A DNA stretch of 48,099 nt from CAZLHO01 sp964559455 (lineage in GTDB: Bacteria > Krumholzibacteriota > Krumholzibacteriia > LZORAL124-64-63). The position numbers and the translations under genes are program-made. Below the pieces are notes generated by a model. It had not been told where the DNA came from, did not search any database, and worked only from the letters and a program-made list of their open reading frames with translations. Below, piece by piece: positions 25,461 to 34,700 of the stretch. Location: NCBI GenBank assembly GCA_964559455.1, contig CAZLHO010000021.1, positions 1 through 48,099 on the forward strand. Reading direction: 5' to 3'. How positions within the stretch are numbered: position 1 is the stretch's first letter; each line of letters opens with the position of its first letter.

Positions 25461-26735
25461 GTGAGCCATCGTCGTCGTCCCGGCCCGCGGGCTGCGGTTC
25501 CGGTTTTTGCCTTTCTCACGCTCCTGCTCGCCGGGATCGCCGCGTCCGCCGACGCTCCCGACCCTGCGGCGATGATCGCGCGGGTGCGCCGGCTCGCCGC
25601 CCCCGACTTCGCCGGCCGCGGCAACGGCACGCCCGAGGCCCTGGCGGCCGCCGATTCGATCCGGGCCTGGTTCGAGCGCGCCGGCCTGGCGCCGGCTTCC
25701 GCCGCAGGCTGGTTCCAGGATTTCCCGCTGACGGGAGAGGACTGCGCCGGCCGCGAAGGCCGCAACGTCCTGGGCCTGCTGCCCGGTCGCGGCGACCTGG
25801 CGGGCGAGGTCGTGATCCTCGGCGCCCACTATGACCACCTGGGCCGGCGCGACGATCCGGCCCCCGGCGAAATCGACCACTATCCCGGCGCCGAGGACAA
25901 CGCCTCGGGGGTGGCGGTGCTCTGCGAACTGGCCCGCCTGCTGGCGGCCGGTCCCGATCCCGACGCCGGCCCGCGCCGCGGCTGTCTCTTCGCCGCCTTC
26001 GCCGGCGAGGAGATCGGCCGCCAGGGTTCGCTCGCCCTGGCGGAAGCGCCGCGAACCGTCGGCGGACGGGTCGTCGCCATGCTCAACCTGGATTCCGTCG
26101 GTCGGCTGCGCGACAGCCGGCTCTACATCGGCGGTCTCGGCACTTCGAACGTCTGGCGCCCCCTGATCGGCGAGGTCGCGGCCGGCCACGATCTCGTCTT
26201 GGAACTCAGCGATCGCGACTGGGACGCCAGCGATCACGTCTCCTTCGCCGCCGCCGGCGTGCCCGTCCTCTTCCTCTTCACGGGGCCGCATCCCGAGTAC
26301 CACTCTCCGGCCGACGTCTGGGATCTGGTGCCCCCGGAGGGCCTGGCGCGGGTGGCTGCCTTCGCCCGCGACCTCGCGGCGGCGCTGCTGGAGCGTCCCG
26401 GGGCGCCGGTCTTCACCGACGCCGCGTCGCCCGGTCCGGCCGCCGCCCGTCCGGCCGACGGGCGGAAGCGCTCGTGGCTGGGCAGCATTCCCGATTTCGT
26501 CGAGGGGGTCGAGGGGGTCCGGCTGGCCGGCACGATGCCCGGCAGTCCCGCCGCCGAGGCCGGCCTGGCCAAGGGGGACGTGCTGGTCGGATTCGCGGGG
26601 GAGACCGTGGCCGACCTGGAAGACCTGACGCGCCTGCTCTACGCCCACGGCACGGGGGAGACGGTCACGGTGACGGTGCTGCGCGAAGGGGAGCGGCGCG
26701 ACTTCCGGATCACCCTGCGGGATCGTCCCCGCTGA
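25461..26735 (+). CDS. secreted M28 aminopeptidase with C-terminal PDZ domain
   Basis: The 424-residue protein has a signal peptide (residues about 12-34) and an M28 di-zinc peptidase domain. All expected ligands and catalytic acids are visible: His123 in GAHYDHLG, Asp146 in GAEDNASG, Glu183-Glu184 in FAGEEIG, Asp211 in LNLDSVG and His281 in EYHSPADVW. A PDZ domain covers about residues 340-424 (GTMPGSPAAEAGLAKGDVLVGF). M28 enzymes trim amino acids from peptides outside the cytoplasm, and PDZ domains often bind C-terminal tails. GTG 25461 is preceded by AAGGAGG eleven bases away. It overlaps the convergent CDF gene by 26 bp at the 3' end. Confidence 0.9.
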   Translation: MSHRRRPGPRAAVPVFAFLTLLLAGIAASADAPDPAAMIARVRRLAAPDFAGRGNGTPEALAAADSIRAWFERAGLAPASAAGWFQDFPLTGEDCAGREGRNVLGLLPGRGDLAGEVVILGAHYDHLGRRDDPAPGEIDHYPGAEDNASGVAVLCELARLLAAGPDPDAGPRRGCLFAAFAGEEIGRQGSLALAEAPRTVGGRVVAMLNLDSVGRLRDSRLYIGGLGTSNVWRPLIGEVAAGHDLVLELSDRDWDASDHVSFAAAGVPVLFLFTGPHPEYHSPADVWDLVPPEGLARVAAFARDLAAALLERPGAPVFTDAASPGPAAARPADGRKRSWLGSIPDFVEGVEGVRLAGTMPGSPAAEAGLAKGDVLVGFAGETVADLEDLTRLLYAHGTGETVTVTVLREGERRDFRITLRDRPR

Positions 26736-27654
26736 GCGCGCCGTCTTCGTCCCGTCCGCCGCGGTGCGGCTCGACGTGGGCGACGACCTCGAAGAGTTCG
26801 CGCACGCTCTCCTCGAGCGCCCGCTCCAGCCGATCGGCGATGGCGTGTCCCTGGGCCACGGTCAGCTCCGGATCCACGGTGATCGAGATGTCCACCGAAT
26901 AGACCGAGCCCCGCGGCCGGATGCGCAGCCGCGAGACCGCGCGGACGCCGTCGACGGTGGCGGCCGTCCGGCGGACATCGGCGACGAACTCCTCGTCGGG
27001 CATCGTCTCGAGCACGATCATCGCGTTCTCGCGCAGCAGGTCCCACCCCATCTTCACGATCAGCAGGGAAATGACCAGGGCGGCGGCGCTGTCCAGCATG
27101 GTCAGGCCGAGCATCGCCCCGCCGATGCCGACGACCGCGGCCACCGAGGACAGGGCGTCGGAGCGGTGGTGGGCCGCGTTCGTGCGCATCGCCGGCGAGT
27201 GGTGGATCCTGGCCGCCAGCGCCGTGTAGCGGGCCATCAGCTCCTTGACAACGATCGAGAGGACGGCGGCCCAGAGGGCCATGGCCTCCGGCTCGGCATG
27301 CCCGCCCGAGCGGATCTTGCCGATCGCGTCCTCGCCCAGCAGGAAGCCGGTGAGCAGCAGCAGCAGGGCGGCGCCCAAGGCGCCCAGGGTCTCGAATTGA
27401 TGGTGTCCGTAAGGATGGCTCGAATCCGGCGGTCTGGCGCTGGCCTTCAGCGAAAACAGCACGCCGACGTCGCCGACGAGGTCCGAGATCGAGTGGAAAG
27501 CGTCGGCCACCAGCGAGGCCGAATGGGCGGCGAGCCCGACCAGCAGCTTCAGCCCGGCCAGCAGCACGTTGCCGGCCAGGCCGACCGCGGTGCAGACCAG
27601 CGGCCGCAGCAGCACGGTGCGCAGGGGCTCCCTCGGGGCGTCGACGACGGACAT
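26710..27654 (-). CDS. cation diffusion facilitator family transporter
   Basis: The 314-residue protein exports divalent metals such as zinc, iron or manganese in exchange for protons. Six transmembrane helices span about residues 15-215. The metal site residues are visible in helix 2 (SLVADAFHSISDLVGD) and helix 5 (AHHRSDALSSVA), and the DSSHPYGHHQFE loop is a family hallmark. A cytoplasmic C-terminal domain (residues about 220-295) ends before an acidic tail. The start ATG comes two bases after the stop of the acyl-CoA ligase gene, so translation is coupled. Which metal it moves cannot be told by eye. Confidence 0.92.
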   Translation of the reverse strand: MSVVDAPREPLRTVLLRPLVCTAVGLAGNVLLAGLKLLVGLAAHSASLVADAFHSISDLVGDVGVLFSLKASARPPDSSHPYGHHQFETLGALGAALLLLLTGFLLGEDAIGKIRSGGHAEPEAMALWAAVLSIVVKELMARYTALAARIHHSPAMRTNAAHHRSDALSSVAAVVGIGGAMLGLTMLDSAAALVISLLIVKMGWDLLRENAMIVLETMPDEEFVADVRRTAATVDGVRAVSRLRIRPRGSVYSVDISITVDPELTVAQGHAIADRLERALEESVRELFEVVAHVEPHRGGRDEDGALSGDDPAG

Positions 27655-27656
27655 GG

Positions 27657-29447
27657 TCAATCCTGGTAGAGGTCCTCGATCAGGTCGTGGTATTTCTTCT
27701 GGATCACGCGCCGCTTGATCTTCAGGGTCGGGGTCAGCTCGCCGCTTTCCAGGGTGAACTCGTCCCGGAGCAGGGCGAACTTCTTGATCGTGCTGAAGCG
27801 GGGCAGCTTCTCGTTCACGTAGTCCAGGGCCCGCTGGTACTTCTCCTGCACGCTCGGATGCTTCTCCAGGTCGTCGTGGTCGCTCCAGGCGATCCCGTGT
27901 TCGCTCGCCCATTTCTCGATGTTGTCGAAGTTGGGGACGAAGAGGGCGATCAGGAAGGGCCGCCGGTCGCCGATGACCACGGCGTTGGTGATGAACTTGT
28001 TCTTGGCGAACTCTCCCTCGATGGGCTGCGGCGCGATGTTCTTGCCGCCGGCGGTGACGATCAGCTCCTTCTTGCGGTCGGTGATGTACAGGTAGCCGTC
28101 CTCGTCGAAACGGCCGATGTCCCCGGTCATGAACCAGCCGTCGTCGGTCATCACCTCGCGGGTGGCGGCCTCGTCGTTGTAGTAGCCCATCATGAGCTGG
28201 GGGCCGCGGGCCAGGATCTCGCCGTCGTCGGCGATCCTGATCTCGGTGCGCGGCAGGGGGATCCCGACGCTGCCCACGCGCTGGCGGCCGGGCACGTTGC
28301 CCGACAGCACCGGCGTGGTCTCGGTCAGGCCGTAGCCCTCGTAGGCGGGAAGCCCGGCGGCGTTGAAGAACTCGTTGACGTGCGGCGCCAGCGGCGCGCC
28401 GCCCGAGACGAAGAAGCGCAGGCGACCGCCGGTGCGCGCGCGCAGCTTGCTGAAGACCAGGCGGTCGACGATGCCGTGCTGCAGACGGGTCCAAGAGGAT
28501 GGGTTCTCGTGGCGCTGGTGGGCCTCGCGGATGTCGTGCACGACCTTCTTCGCCCAGATGAAGATGTTGCGCTTGATGGGAGATCCGCCCATCGCCGCGG
28601 TGTTGACCCGGTCGAAGATCTTGTCCAGCAGGCGCGGCACGCAGACCAGGACCGTCGGCCGCACCGTGAGCATGTCCGGGCCCACGGTGTCCACGCCGCC
28701 CGCGAACGAGACGCCCATGCCCGCGGCCATCATCGCGTAGAAGCCGCAGGTGCGCTCGAAGGCGTGGGACAGGGGCAGGAACGACAGCGCCGTATCCGAG
28801 GGCAGCAGCGGGAAGACCTCAAGCGACTGGCGCACGTTCTCCACGAAGTTCCGGTGCGAGAGCATGACGCCCTTGGGGTTGCCGGTCGTGCCCGAGGTGT
28901 AGAGGATGCTGGCCAGGTCCTCGGGGGCCGACGGACCGCAGATTTCGGTCCCTTCCAGGGGCTGCTTGGCTAGCAGGTTCTCGCCGATCTCCATCAGGCG
29001 CGAGAAGCTCATCGTGCCCGGCAGCTCCAGGGGCTCGAAGGTGATCACGTCGCGCAGGAACGGCGCCTGGTCGCGGATGCAGCGGACCTTCCGCGCCTGC
29101 TCCGCGTTCGAGACGAAGATGGCCTTCGGCTGGCAGTCGCCCAGGATATAGGCGATGTCCCGTTCCTCGAGGGTGGGGTAGATCGGCACGTCGGCCGCTC
29201 CGCAGCAGAGCGTGGCCAGGTCGGCCAGGATCCATTCCAGCCGGTTCTCGGAGAGGATCGCCACCCGGTCGCCGCCGGCGATCCCCAGCGACTCCAGGGC
29301 CAGGCGCAGGGCCTTCACCCGGCGCAGGACCTCCTCGCTGGCGACGGGCGTGAACCCGCCCGCCTCGTCCCGGATCTGGTACATGTCGGGGCGCGGATGA
29401 TCGCGCACCGTCTCGAGAAAGAGCTGCGGAAGGGTTTCGGCGCGCAT
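27657..29447 (-). CDS. long-chain acyl-CoA synthetase (AMP-forming)
   Basis: The 596-residue enzyme belongs to the ANL adenylating superfamily and activates long-chain fatty acids to acyl-CoA through an acyl-AMP. Motifs include the P-loop SILYTSGTTGNPKGVMLSHRN, EGYGLTETTP, GWFMTGDIGRFDEDGYLYITDRKKELI and the C-terminal catalytic lysine region. The N-terminal DHPRPDMYQIRD and the QEKYQRALDYVNEKLPRFSTIKKF segment match FadD15-type bacterial enzymes. The ATG at 29447 has GAGGAG upstream. It is first in a two-gene operon with the CDF transporter, a pairing with no obvious metabolic logic. Confidence 0.92.
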   Translation of the reverse strand: MRAETLPQLFLETVRDHPRPDMYQIRDEAGGFTPVASEEVLRRVKALRLALESLGIAGGDRVAILSENRLEWILADLATLCCGAADVPIYPTLEERDIAYILGDCQPKAIFVSNAEQARKVRCIRDQAPFLRDVITFEPLELPGTMSFSRLMEIGENLLAKQPLEGTEICGPSAPEDLASILYTSGTTGNPKGVMLSHRNFVENVRQSLEVFPLLPSDTALSFLPLSHAFERTCGFYAMMAAGMGVSFAGGVDTVGPDMLTVRPTVLVCVPRLLDKIFDRVNTAAMGGSPIKRNIFIWAKKVVHDIREAHQRHENPSSWTRLQHGIVDRLVFSKLRARTGGRLRFFVSGGAPLAPHVNEFFNAAGLPAYEGYGLTETTPVLSGNVPGRQRVGSVGIPLPRTEIRIADDGEILARGPQLMMGYYNDEAATREVMTDDGWFMTGDIGRFDEDGYLYITDRKKELIVTAGGKNIAPQPIEGEFAKNKFITNAVVIGDRRPFLIALFVPNFDNIEKWASEHGIAWSDHDDLEKHPSVQEKYQRALDYVNEKLPRFSTIKKFALLRDEFTLESGELTPTLKIKRRVIQKKYHDLIEDLYQD

Positions 29448-29557
29448 GGGGACTCCTCGGCGCTCCCGGCGGGGAACGTGCGGACAGGGGCGATCCTGGG
29501 GTGACAGCCTCCGGATGGAAGAATGCCGTCGGGTGCGCGGCGAAACATTAAGCGACC

Positions 29558-29586
29558 TTGCCGACGCCGCGATCCGACGGTATCCT
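29558..29586 (+). promoter_or_regulatory. promoter of the TPR-mutY pair
   Basis: TTGCCG (29558-29563) and TATCCT (29581-29586) are 17 bp apart in the 212-bp divergent gap, about 70 bp ahead of the TPR gene start. Confidence 0.45.
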
Positions 29587-29659
29587 CAGCCCATCTTCTA
29601 GCAACGCCGGGGTGGATGTGTCAACACTATCCCGGCACCACGATTCCGGGGGGATCGCG

Positions 29660-30466
29660 ATGAAACCGACCCGCTTGTTTCTGATCTCGCTCCTGACCCT
29701 GGCCGCGACCGCGGCCTCCGCCCAGGCTCCCGCCACGGCCGACGCCCACCTGGACGCCTGCCGCAGCGCCTACGAGGCCGACGACCTGGCCGGCTCCCGC
29801 GCTTCCGCCGAGTCGGCCCTGGCGCTGGCGCCCGACAGCTATCCCGCGTCCTGGATGCTGGCGCGCGTGCTGATCGACCTGGGCAACCGCGAGGACGACA
29901 AGAAGGTCGCCGAGTCCTTCTACGCCGAGGCCGAGACGAACGCCCGCCGCGCCGTCGAACTGGCGCCGGACGACACCTGGGGCCATCACTACCTGGCCGC
30001 CGCGATCGGCAAGCTGGCCCTCAGCGCCGGGGGCAAGCGCAAGATCGAGCTGTCCAAGGAGGTTCGCGAGGAGGCCGAGAGGGCCCTGGCCTGCGATCCG
30101 ACGAACGACAAGTCCCACCACATCCTGGGCCGCTGGAATCGCGAGGTCGCCGGCCTCAGCCCCATCCTCAAGCTGGCGGCCAAGGTCGTCTACGGCGGCG
30201 TGCCCAAGGGCGCGACCAGGGAGAAGGCGGTCGAACACTTCCTGAAGGCCATCGAGCTCAATCCCGGGCACATCAACCACCACCTCGAGCTCGGCGTGAC
30301 CTACATGGACATGCGGGAGTACCAGAACGCCCTCGACCAGTTCGCCCAGGTTGCGGAGCTGCCCGAACACGATCCCAACGACGGCGACTACAAGCGCGAG
30401 GCGCTGCTCAACTCCGAGAAGTGCGAGAAGAGAATTGAGCACAAGGACAGGGACCGTTCCCGTTGA
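29660..30466 (+). CDS. exported TPR protein resembling the RMDN family
   Basis: The 268-residue protein has a signal peptide (MKPTRLFLISLLTLAATAASA) and a helical repeat domain. Segments DDTWGHHYLAAAIGKLAL, DPTNDKSHHILGRWNREVAGLSP and ATREKAVEHFLKAIELNPGHINHHLELG match bacterial relatives of the eukaryotic regulator of microtubule dynamics (RMDN) TPR proteins, whose bacterial function is unknown. The C-terminus is charged and lysine-rich. ATG 29660 follows a GGGGGG tract. The stop lies at most five bases from the mutY start, so the two genes are probably co-transcribed. Confidence 0.75.
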   Translation: MKPTRLFLISLLTLAATAASAQAPATADAHLDACRSAYEADDLAGSRASAESALALAPDSYPASWMLARVLIDLGNREDDKKVAESFYAEAETNARRAVELAPDDTWGHHYLAAAIGKLALSAGGKRKIELSKEVREEAERALACDPTNDKSHHILGRWNREVAGLSPILKLAAKVVYGGVPKGATREKAVEHFLKAIELNPGHINHHLELGVTYMDMREYQNALDQFAQVAELPEHDPNDGDYKREALLNSEKCEKRIEHKDRDRSR

Positions 30467-30470
30467 GGCC

Positions 30471-31631
30471 GTGACGCCCCCGGCGCCGGCCGCCGAACGG
30501 GCGCGCCGCCGCCTGCGGGCCTGGTATCGACGCGAGGCGCGGCCGCTCCCCTGGCGGGAGCGGCCGTCGCTCTATGGCGTCTGGATCGCCGAGATCATGC
30601 TCCAGCAGACGACCGTGGCCACGGTCGTCCCTTTCTGGGAGCGCTTCCTGGCCCGGTTCCCGGACGTCCGCACGCTGGCCGCCGCCGACGAATCCGAGGT
30701 GCTGGCGCAGTGGACCGGTCTGGGCTACTACCGGCGGGCGCGCCGGCTGCACGCGGCGGCCCGGTCCATCATCGCCGATAACGGAGGCGTCCTGCCCCGG
30801 GACCGGGAGGGCTGGCGGGCCCTGCCCGGCGTGGGGGCCTACGCCGCCGGCGCCATCGCCAGCATCGGCGCCGGCCGGCCGGTTCCCGCCGTGGACGTCA
30901 ACGTGGCCCGGGTGCTGACCCGCCTGAGCTGCGCCGACATCGTCGAGGCGGACGGGCTGGGACCGACGGCGCTCGAGAGCCTCGCCGGGGCCTGGCTGGA
31001 CCGCTCCGATCCGGGGCAGTGGAACCAGGCCCTGATGGAGCTCGGCGCCGGCGTCTGCCGTCCCGCCGAGCCCCGCTGCGGGGACTGTCCGTTGGCCGAG
31101 GTCTGCCGCGCCCGCGCCGCGGGAACGGCCGCGTCGCTGCCCGCAGCGCGTCCTTCGGCCGCTCCGGTGCCCTCCGCCGGCTCCCTGCTGGTCCTCTGGC
31201 GCGGCGGCCGCGTCCTGCTGGCCGAACCCGGCGCGGCGCCGGCGGTCGTCTGCCCGGGCTGGGGCGATCCCGTCCGCGACGACTTCTCCCGGCTCTGGCG
31301 CGGCCTCTGGGGCCTGCCGGCCACGCCGTGGTACCCCGCAGCAACGCCCGGCGGCGTTCCGGCCGATCCGGCGACGGCGGCTGCGGCCTGGCGTCGAACA
31401 TGCGGCGACCGCGAGGGAGGATTGGTCCACGCGGGCGTCCTTCGCCACGCCGTCACGCGCTACCGTCTGAAGCTGCACGTCTTCAGCCGCCGCCTGCCCC
31501 GCGGCGCCGCCGATCCCGCCGGCCTGGGCGGCCGCTGGGCCGACCCGGACGCGGACCTGCCGCTCTCCTCCCTGGCGCGCAAGGCGATCCGGCTGGCCCG
31601 GTCCGCGGCGGAGGGATCCGGCGCGGGTTGA
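30471..31631 (+). CDS. mutY: A/G-specific adenine glycosylase
   Basis: The 386-residue enzyme removes adenine opposite 8-oxoguanine in base-excision repair. It has IMLQQTTVATVVPFWERF with the catalytic glutamate, a helix-hairpin-helix LPGVGAYAAGAIAS and the catalytic aspartate in AVDVNVARVL. A [4Fe-4S] cluster motif, C-x6-C-x2-C-x5-C, is seen at CRPAEPRCGDCPLAEVC. The C-terminal NUDIX-like domain contains LWRGLWGLPATPW and recognises 8-oxoguanine. The start is uncertain: GTG 30471 gives a normal N-terminus, and TTG 30435 would add 12 residues and overlap the TPR gene. No terminator is seen before icmF. Confidence 0.9.
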   Translation: MTPPAPAAERARRRLRAWYRREARPLPWRERPSLYGVWIAEIMLQQTTVATVVPFWERFLARFPDVRTLAAADESEVLAQWTGLGYYRRARRLHAAARSIIADNGGVLPRDREGWRALPGVGAYAAGAIASIGAGRPVPAVDVNVARVLTRLSCADIVEADGLGPTALESLAGAWLDRSDPGQWNQALMELGAGVCRPAEPRCGDCPLAEVCRARAAGTAASLPAARPSAAPVPSAGSLLVLWRGGRVLLAEPGAAPAVVCPGWGDPVRDDFSRLWRGLWGLPATPWYPAATPGGVPADPATAAAAWRRTCGDREGGLVHAGVLRHAVTRYRLKLHVFSRRLPRGAADPAGLGGRWADPDADLPLSSLARKAIRLARSAAEGSGAG

Positions 31632-31682
31632 TCCCGGACATCCCCGTTCCGTCAAAGGGTTTCGATGACGCGCATCTTCGCG

Positions 31683-31712
31683 TTGCCGCAGTTCCCGGCG
31701 TGCTGCTATGAT
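31683..31712 (+). promoter_or_regulatory. promoter of icmF
   Basis: TTGCCG (31683-31688) and TATGAT (31707-31712) are 18 bp apart. The -10 box covers the upstream in-frame ATG at 31708, so translation should begin at the later ATG 31765. Confidence 0.6.
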
Positions 31713-31764
31713 GGGATGGAATGCTCGCCGCCGCCCGGCATCCCCGTCCCCATCCGGAGGAATG

Positions 31765-34700
31765 ATGGCCCCGACCGCCGCCGACACGCGCCTGCGCTAC
31801 GTGACCGCCGCCGCCCTCTTCGACGGCCACGACGCCTCGATCAACATCATCCGCCGCCTGCTGCAGCGGTCGGGCGCCGAGGTCATCCACCTCGGGCACA
31901 ACCGCTCGGTCCCCGAGATCGTCCGCGCCGTGCTGCAGGAGGACGCCGACGCGGTGGCCGTCAGCAGCTACCAGGGCGGGCATGTGGAGTTCTTCCGCTA
32001 CCTGACCGACGAACTCCGGCGTCGCGGCCTGGACCACGTCGCCGTCTTCGGCGGCGGCGGCGGCGTGATCATCCCCGAGGAGATCGCGGCCCTGCAGGAC
32101 TACGGCGTCGACCGCATCTACTCGCCCGACGACGGGCGCGAACTGGGGCTCACCGGCATCATCGACGACATGAACGCGCGCGCTTCGGCGCGGGCCGCGG
32201 CGCGGGACGACGCGCCCGTCGTCGCGCCCGGGACGGCGCCCGTGGCCGAGGACGTCGGCTTGGCCCGGGCCCTGACCCTGGCCGAGCGCGGCGCGGCTCC
32301 GCCGGCGGAGCCCTCGCGCCGCGCCCCGGTGATCGGCATCACCGGCACCGGCGGGGCGGGCAAGAGCTCGCTCACCGACGAACTGGTGCGCCGCTTCCTG
32401 CGCGGCGGCCCCGACCGGCGGGTCGCCCTCTTCGCCGTCGATCCCAGCAAGCGCAAGACCGGCGGCGCCCTGCTCGGGGACCGCATCCGCATGAACGCCA
32501 TCTACGACGACCGCTGCTTCCTGCGCAGCTTCGCCACCCGCGGCGTCCGGGGCGAGCTGACGGCGGCGCTGGCGCCGGGCCTGGAACTGGCCCAGTCGCG
32601 CGGCTTCGACCTGATCATCGTCGAGACCAGCGGCATCGGCCAGGGCGACTCGGCGATCGCCGACGTCAGCGATCTCTCCCTCTACGTCATGACCAGCGAA
32701 TTCGGCGCCGCGACCCAGCTCGAGAAGATCGACATGATCGACTTCGCCGACTTCATCGTGGTCAACAAGTTCGACCGTCCCGGCTCCGAGGACGCCCTGC
32801 GCGACGTCCGCAAGCAGCTCCGGCGCAGCCGCGACGACTTCGCGACGCCCGACGAGGCCCTGCCCGTCTTCGGCACCATCGCCAGCCACTTCAACGACGC
32901 CGGGGTCAACGCCCTCTTCGCCGCCATCGAGGCGAGGCTGGACGACGCCGACCCCCCGACGGGGACGTCCCCGATCACCGACGGCCGGGCCGAGATCATC
33001 CCGGCCTTTCGCCAGAACTACCTGGCCGAGGTGGCCGACGCCGTGCGCGACCACCGGCTCCGGGCCGAGCAGGACGCGGCGCGCCTGCGCCGCTGGCACG
33101 CCCTCGAGCGGGCCGCGGCCGAGCTGAAGGAAGCGGGCGAGGACCCGGGCCGGCTGGCCGAGACGGCCGCGGCCGCCCGCGCCGAGGCCGGCGAGCCGGT
33201 CATCGCCGAGGCCGAGGCCTGGGACGGGATCGCCGAGCTGTATCGCCGGGCGGAGGTCCCGGTATCGGTCCGCGGCCGCATGCGGACCTTCGCCGCCTTC
33301 CACGAGACCCTGGCCGGGACGCGCCTGCCCAAGGTGGTCCTGCCCCGCCTGACCGACCCCGGCGACCGCCTGCGTTTCCTGCGCCTGGAGAACGTGCCCG
33401 GGGGCTTCCCCTTCACCGGCGGCGTCTTCCCCTTCCGGCGCACCGACGAGGACCCCAAGCGGCAGTTCGCCGGCGAGGGCTCCCCGGAGCGCACCAACCG
33501 CCGCTTCCACTACCTCTGCCGCGGCGAGGGGGCCAAGCGCCTGAGCACGGCCTTCGACAGCCTGACCCTGTACGGCGAGGACCCCGCCGAACGCCCCGAC
33601 ATCTACGGCAAGATCGGCGAGGGCGGCGTCTCGATCTGCACCCTGGACGACATGAAGGCTCTCTACGACGGCTTCGATCTCTGCGATCCGGCCACGAGCG
33701 TCTCGATGACCATCAACGGTCCCGCGCCCATTCTCCTGGCCATGTTCTTCAACGCGGCGATCGACCAGCAAACGGCCCGGCGCGAGGCCGAGCGCGGCGC
33801 CCCGCTGGACGAGGCGGAGCGGCGCGAGCTGGCCGCGGTCACCCTGCAGTCGGTGCGCGGCACGGTCCAGGCCGACATCCTGAAGGAGGACCAGGCCCAG
33901 AACACCTGCATCTTCGCCACCGAGTTCGCGCTGAAGCTGATGGGGGACGTCCAGGCCTACTTCGTCGAGCACGGCATCCGCAACTACTACTCCGTCTCGA
34001 TCAGCGGCTACCACATCGCCGAGGCGGGGGCCAACCCCGTCAGCCAGCTGGCCTTCACGCTGGCCAACGGCCTGACCTACGTGGAGTACTACCTCAGCCG
34101 CGGCATGGCGATCGACGACTTCGCCCCCAACCTCTCCTTCTTCTTCAGCAACGGCCTGGACGCCGAGTACACCGTGATCGGCCGCGTCGCCCGCCGCATC
34201 TGGGCCGTGGCCATGCGCGACCTCTACGGCGCCGGCGAGCGCAGCCAGAAGCTGAAGTACCACATCCAGACCTCGGGTCGCTCGCTGCACGCCCAGGAGG
34301 TCGACTTCAACGACATCCGCACGACGCTGCAGGCCCTGATGGCGATCCACGACAACTGCAACTCCCTGCACACCAACTCCTACGACGAGGCGATCACGAC
34401 GCCCACCGAGGAGTCCGTACGCCGGGCCATGGCCATCCAGCTGATCATCAACCGCGAACTGGGCTGGGCGAAGAGCGAGAACCCGTTGCAGGGCTCGGCC
34501 CTGATCGAGGAGCTGACCGATCTGGTCGAGGAGGCGGTGCTGCAGGAATTCGAGCGACTGTCGCGTCGCGGCGGGGTTCTCGGGGCGATGGAGACGCAGT
34601 ACCAGAGGGGCAAGATCCAGGAGGAGAGCCTGCTCTACGAGCACCGCAAGCACTCGGGAGAGCTGCCCATCGTCGGGGTCAACACCTTCCTCGACCCCGA

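Noticed and set aside
31708..31764. Earlier ATG starts for icmF
   Set aside because: The ATG at 31708 lies inside the -10 box and has no ribosome-binding site; ATG 31762 is only one base from GGAGG. ATG 31765 fits best.
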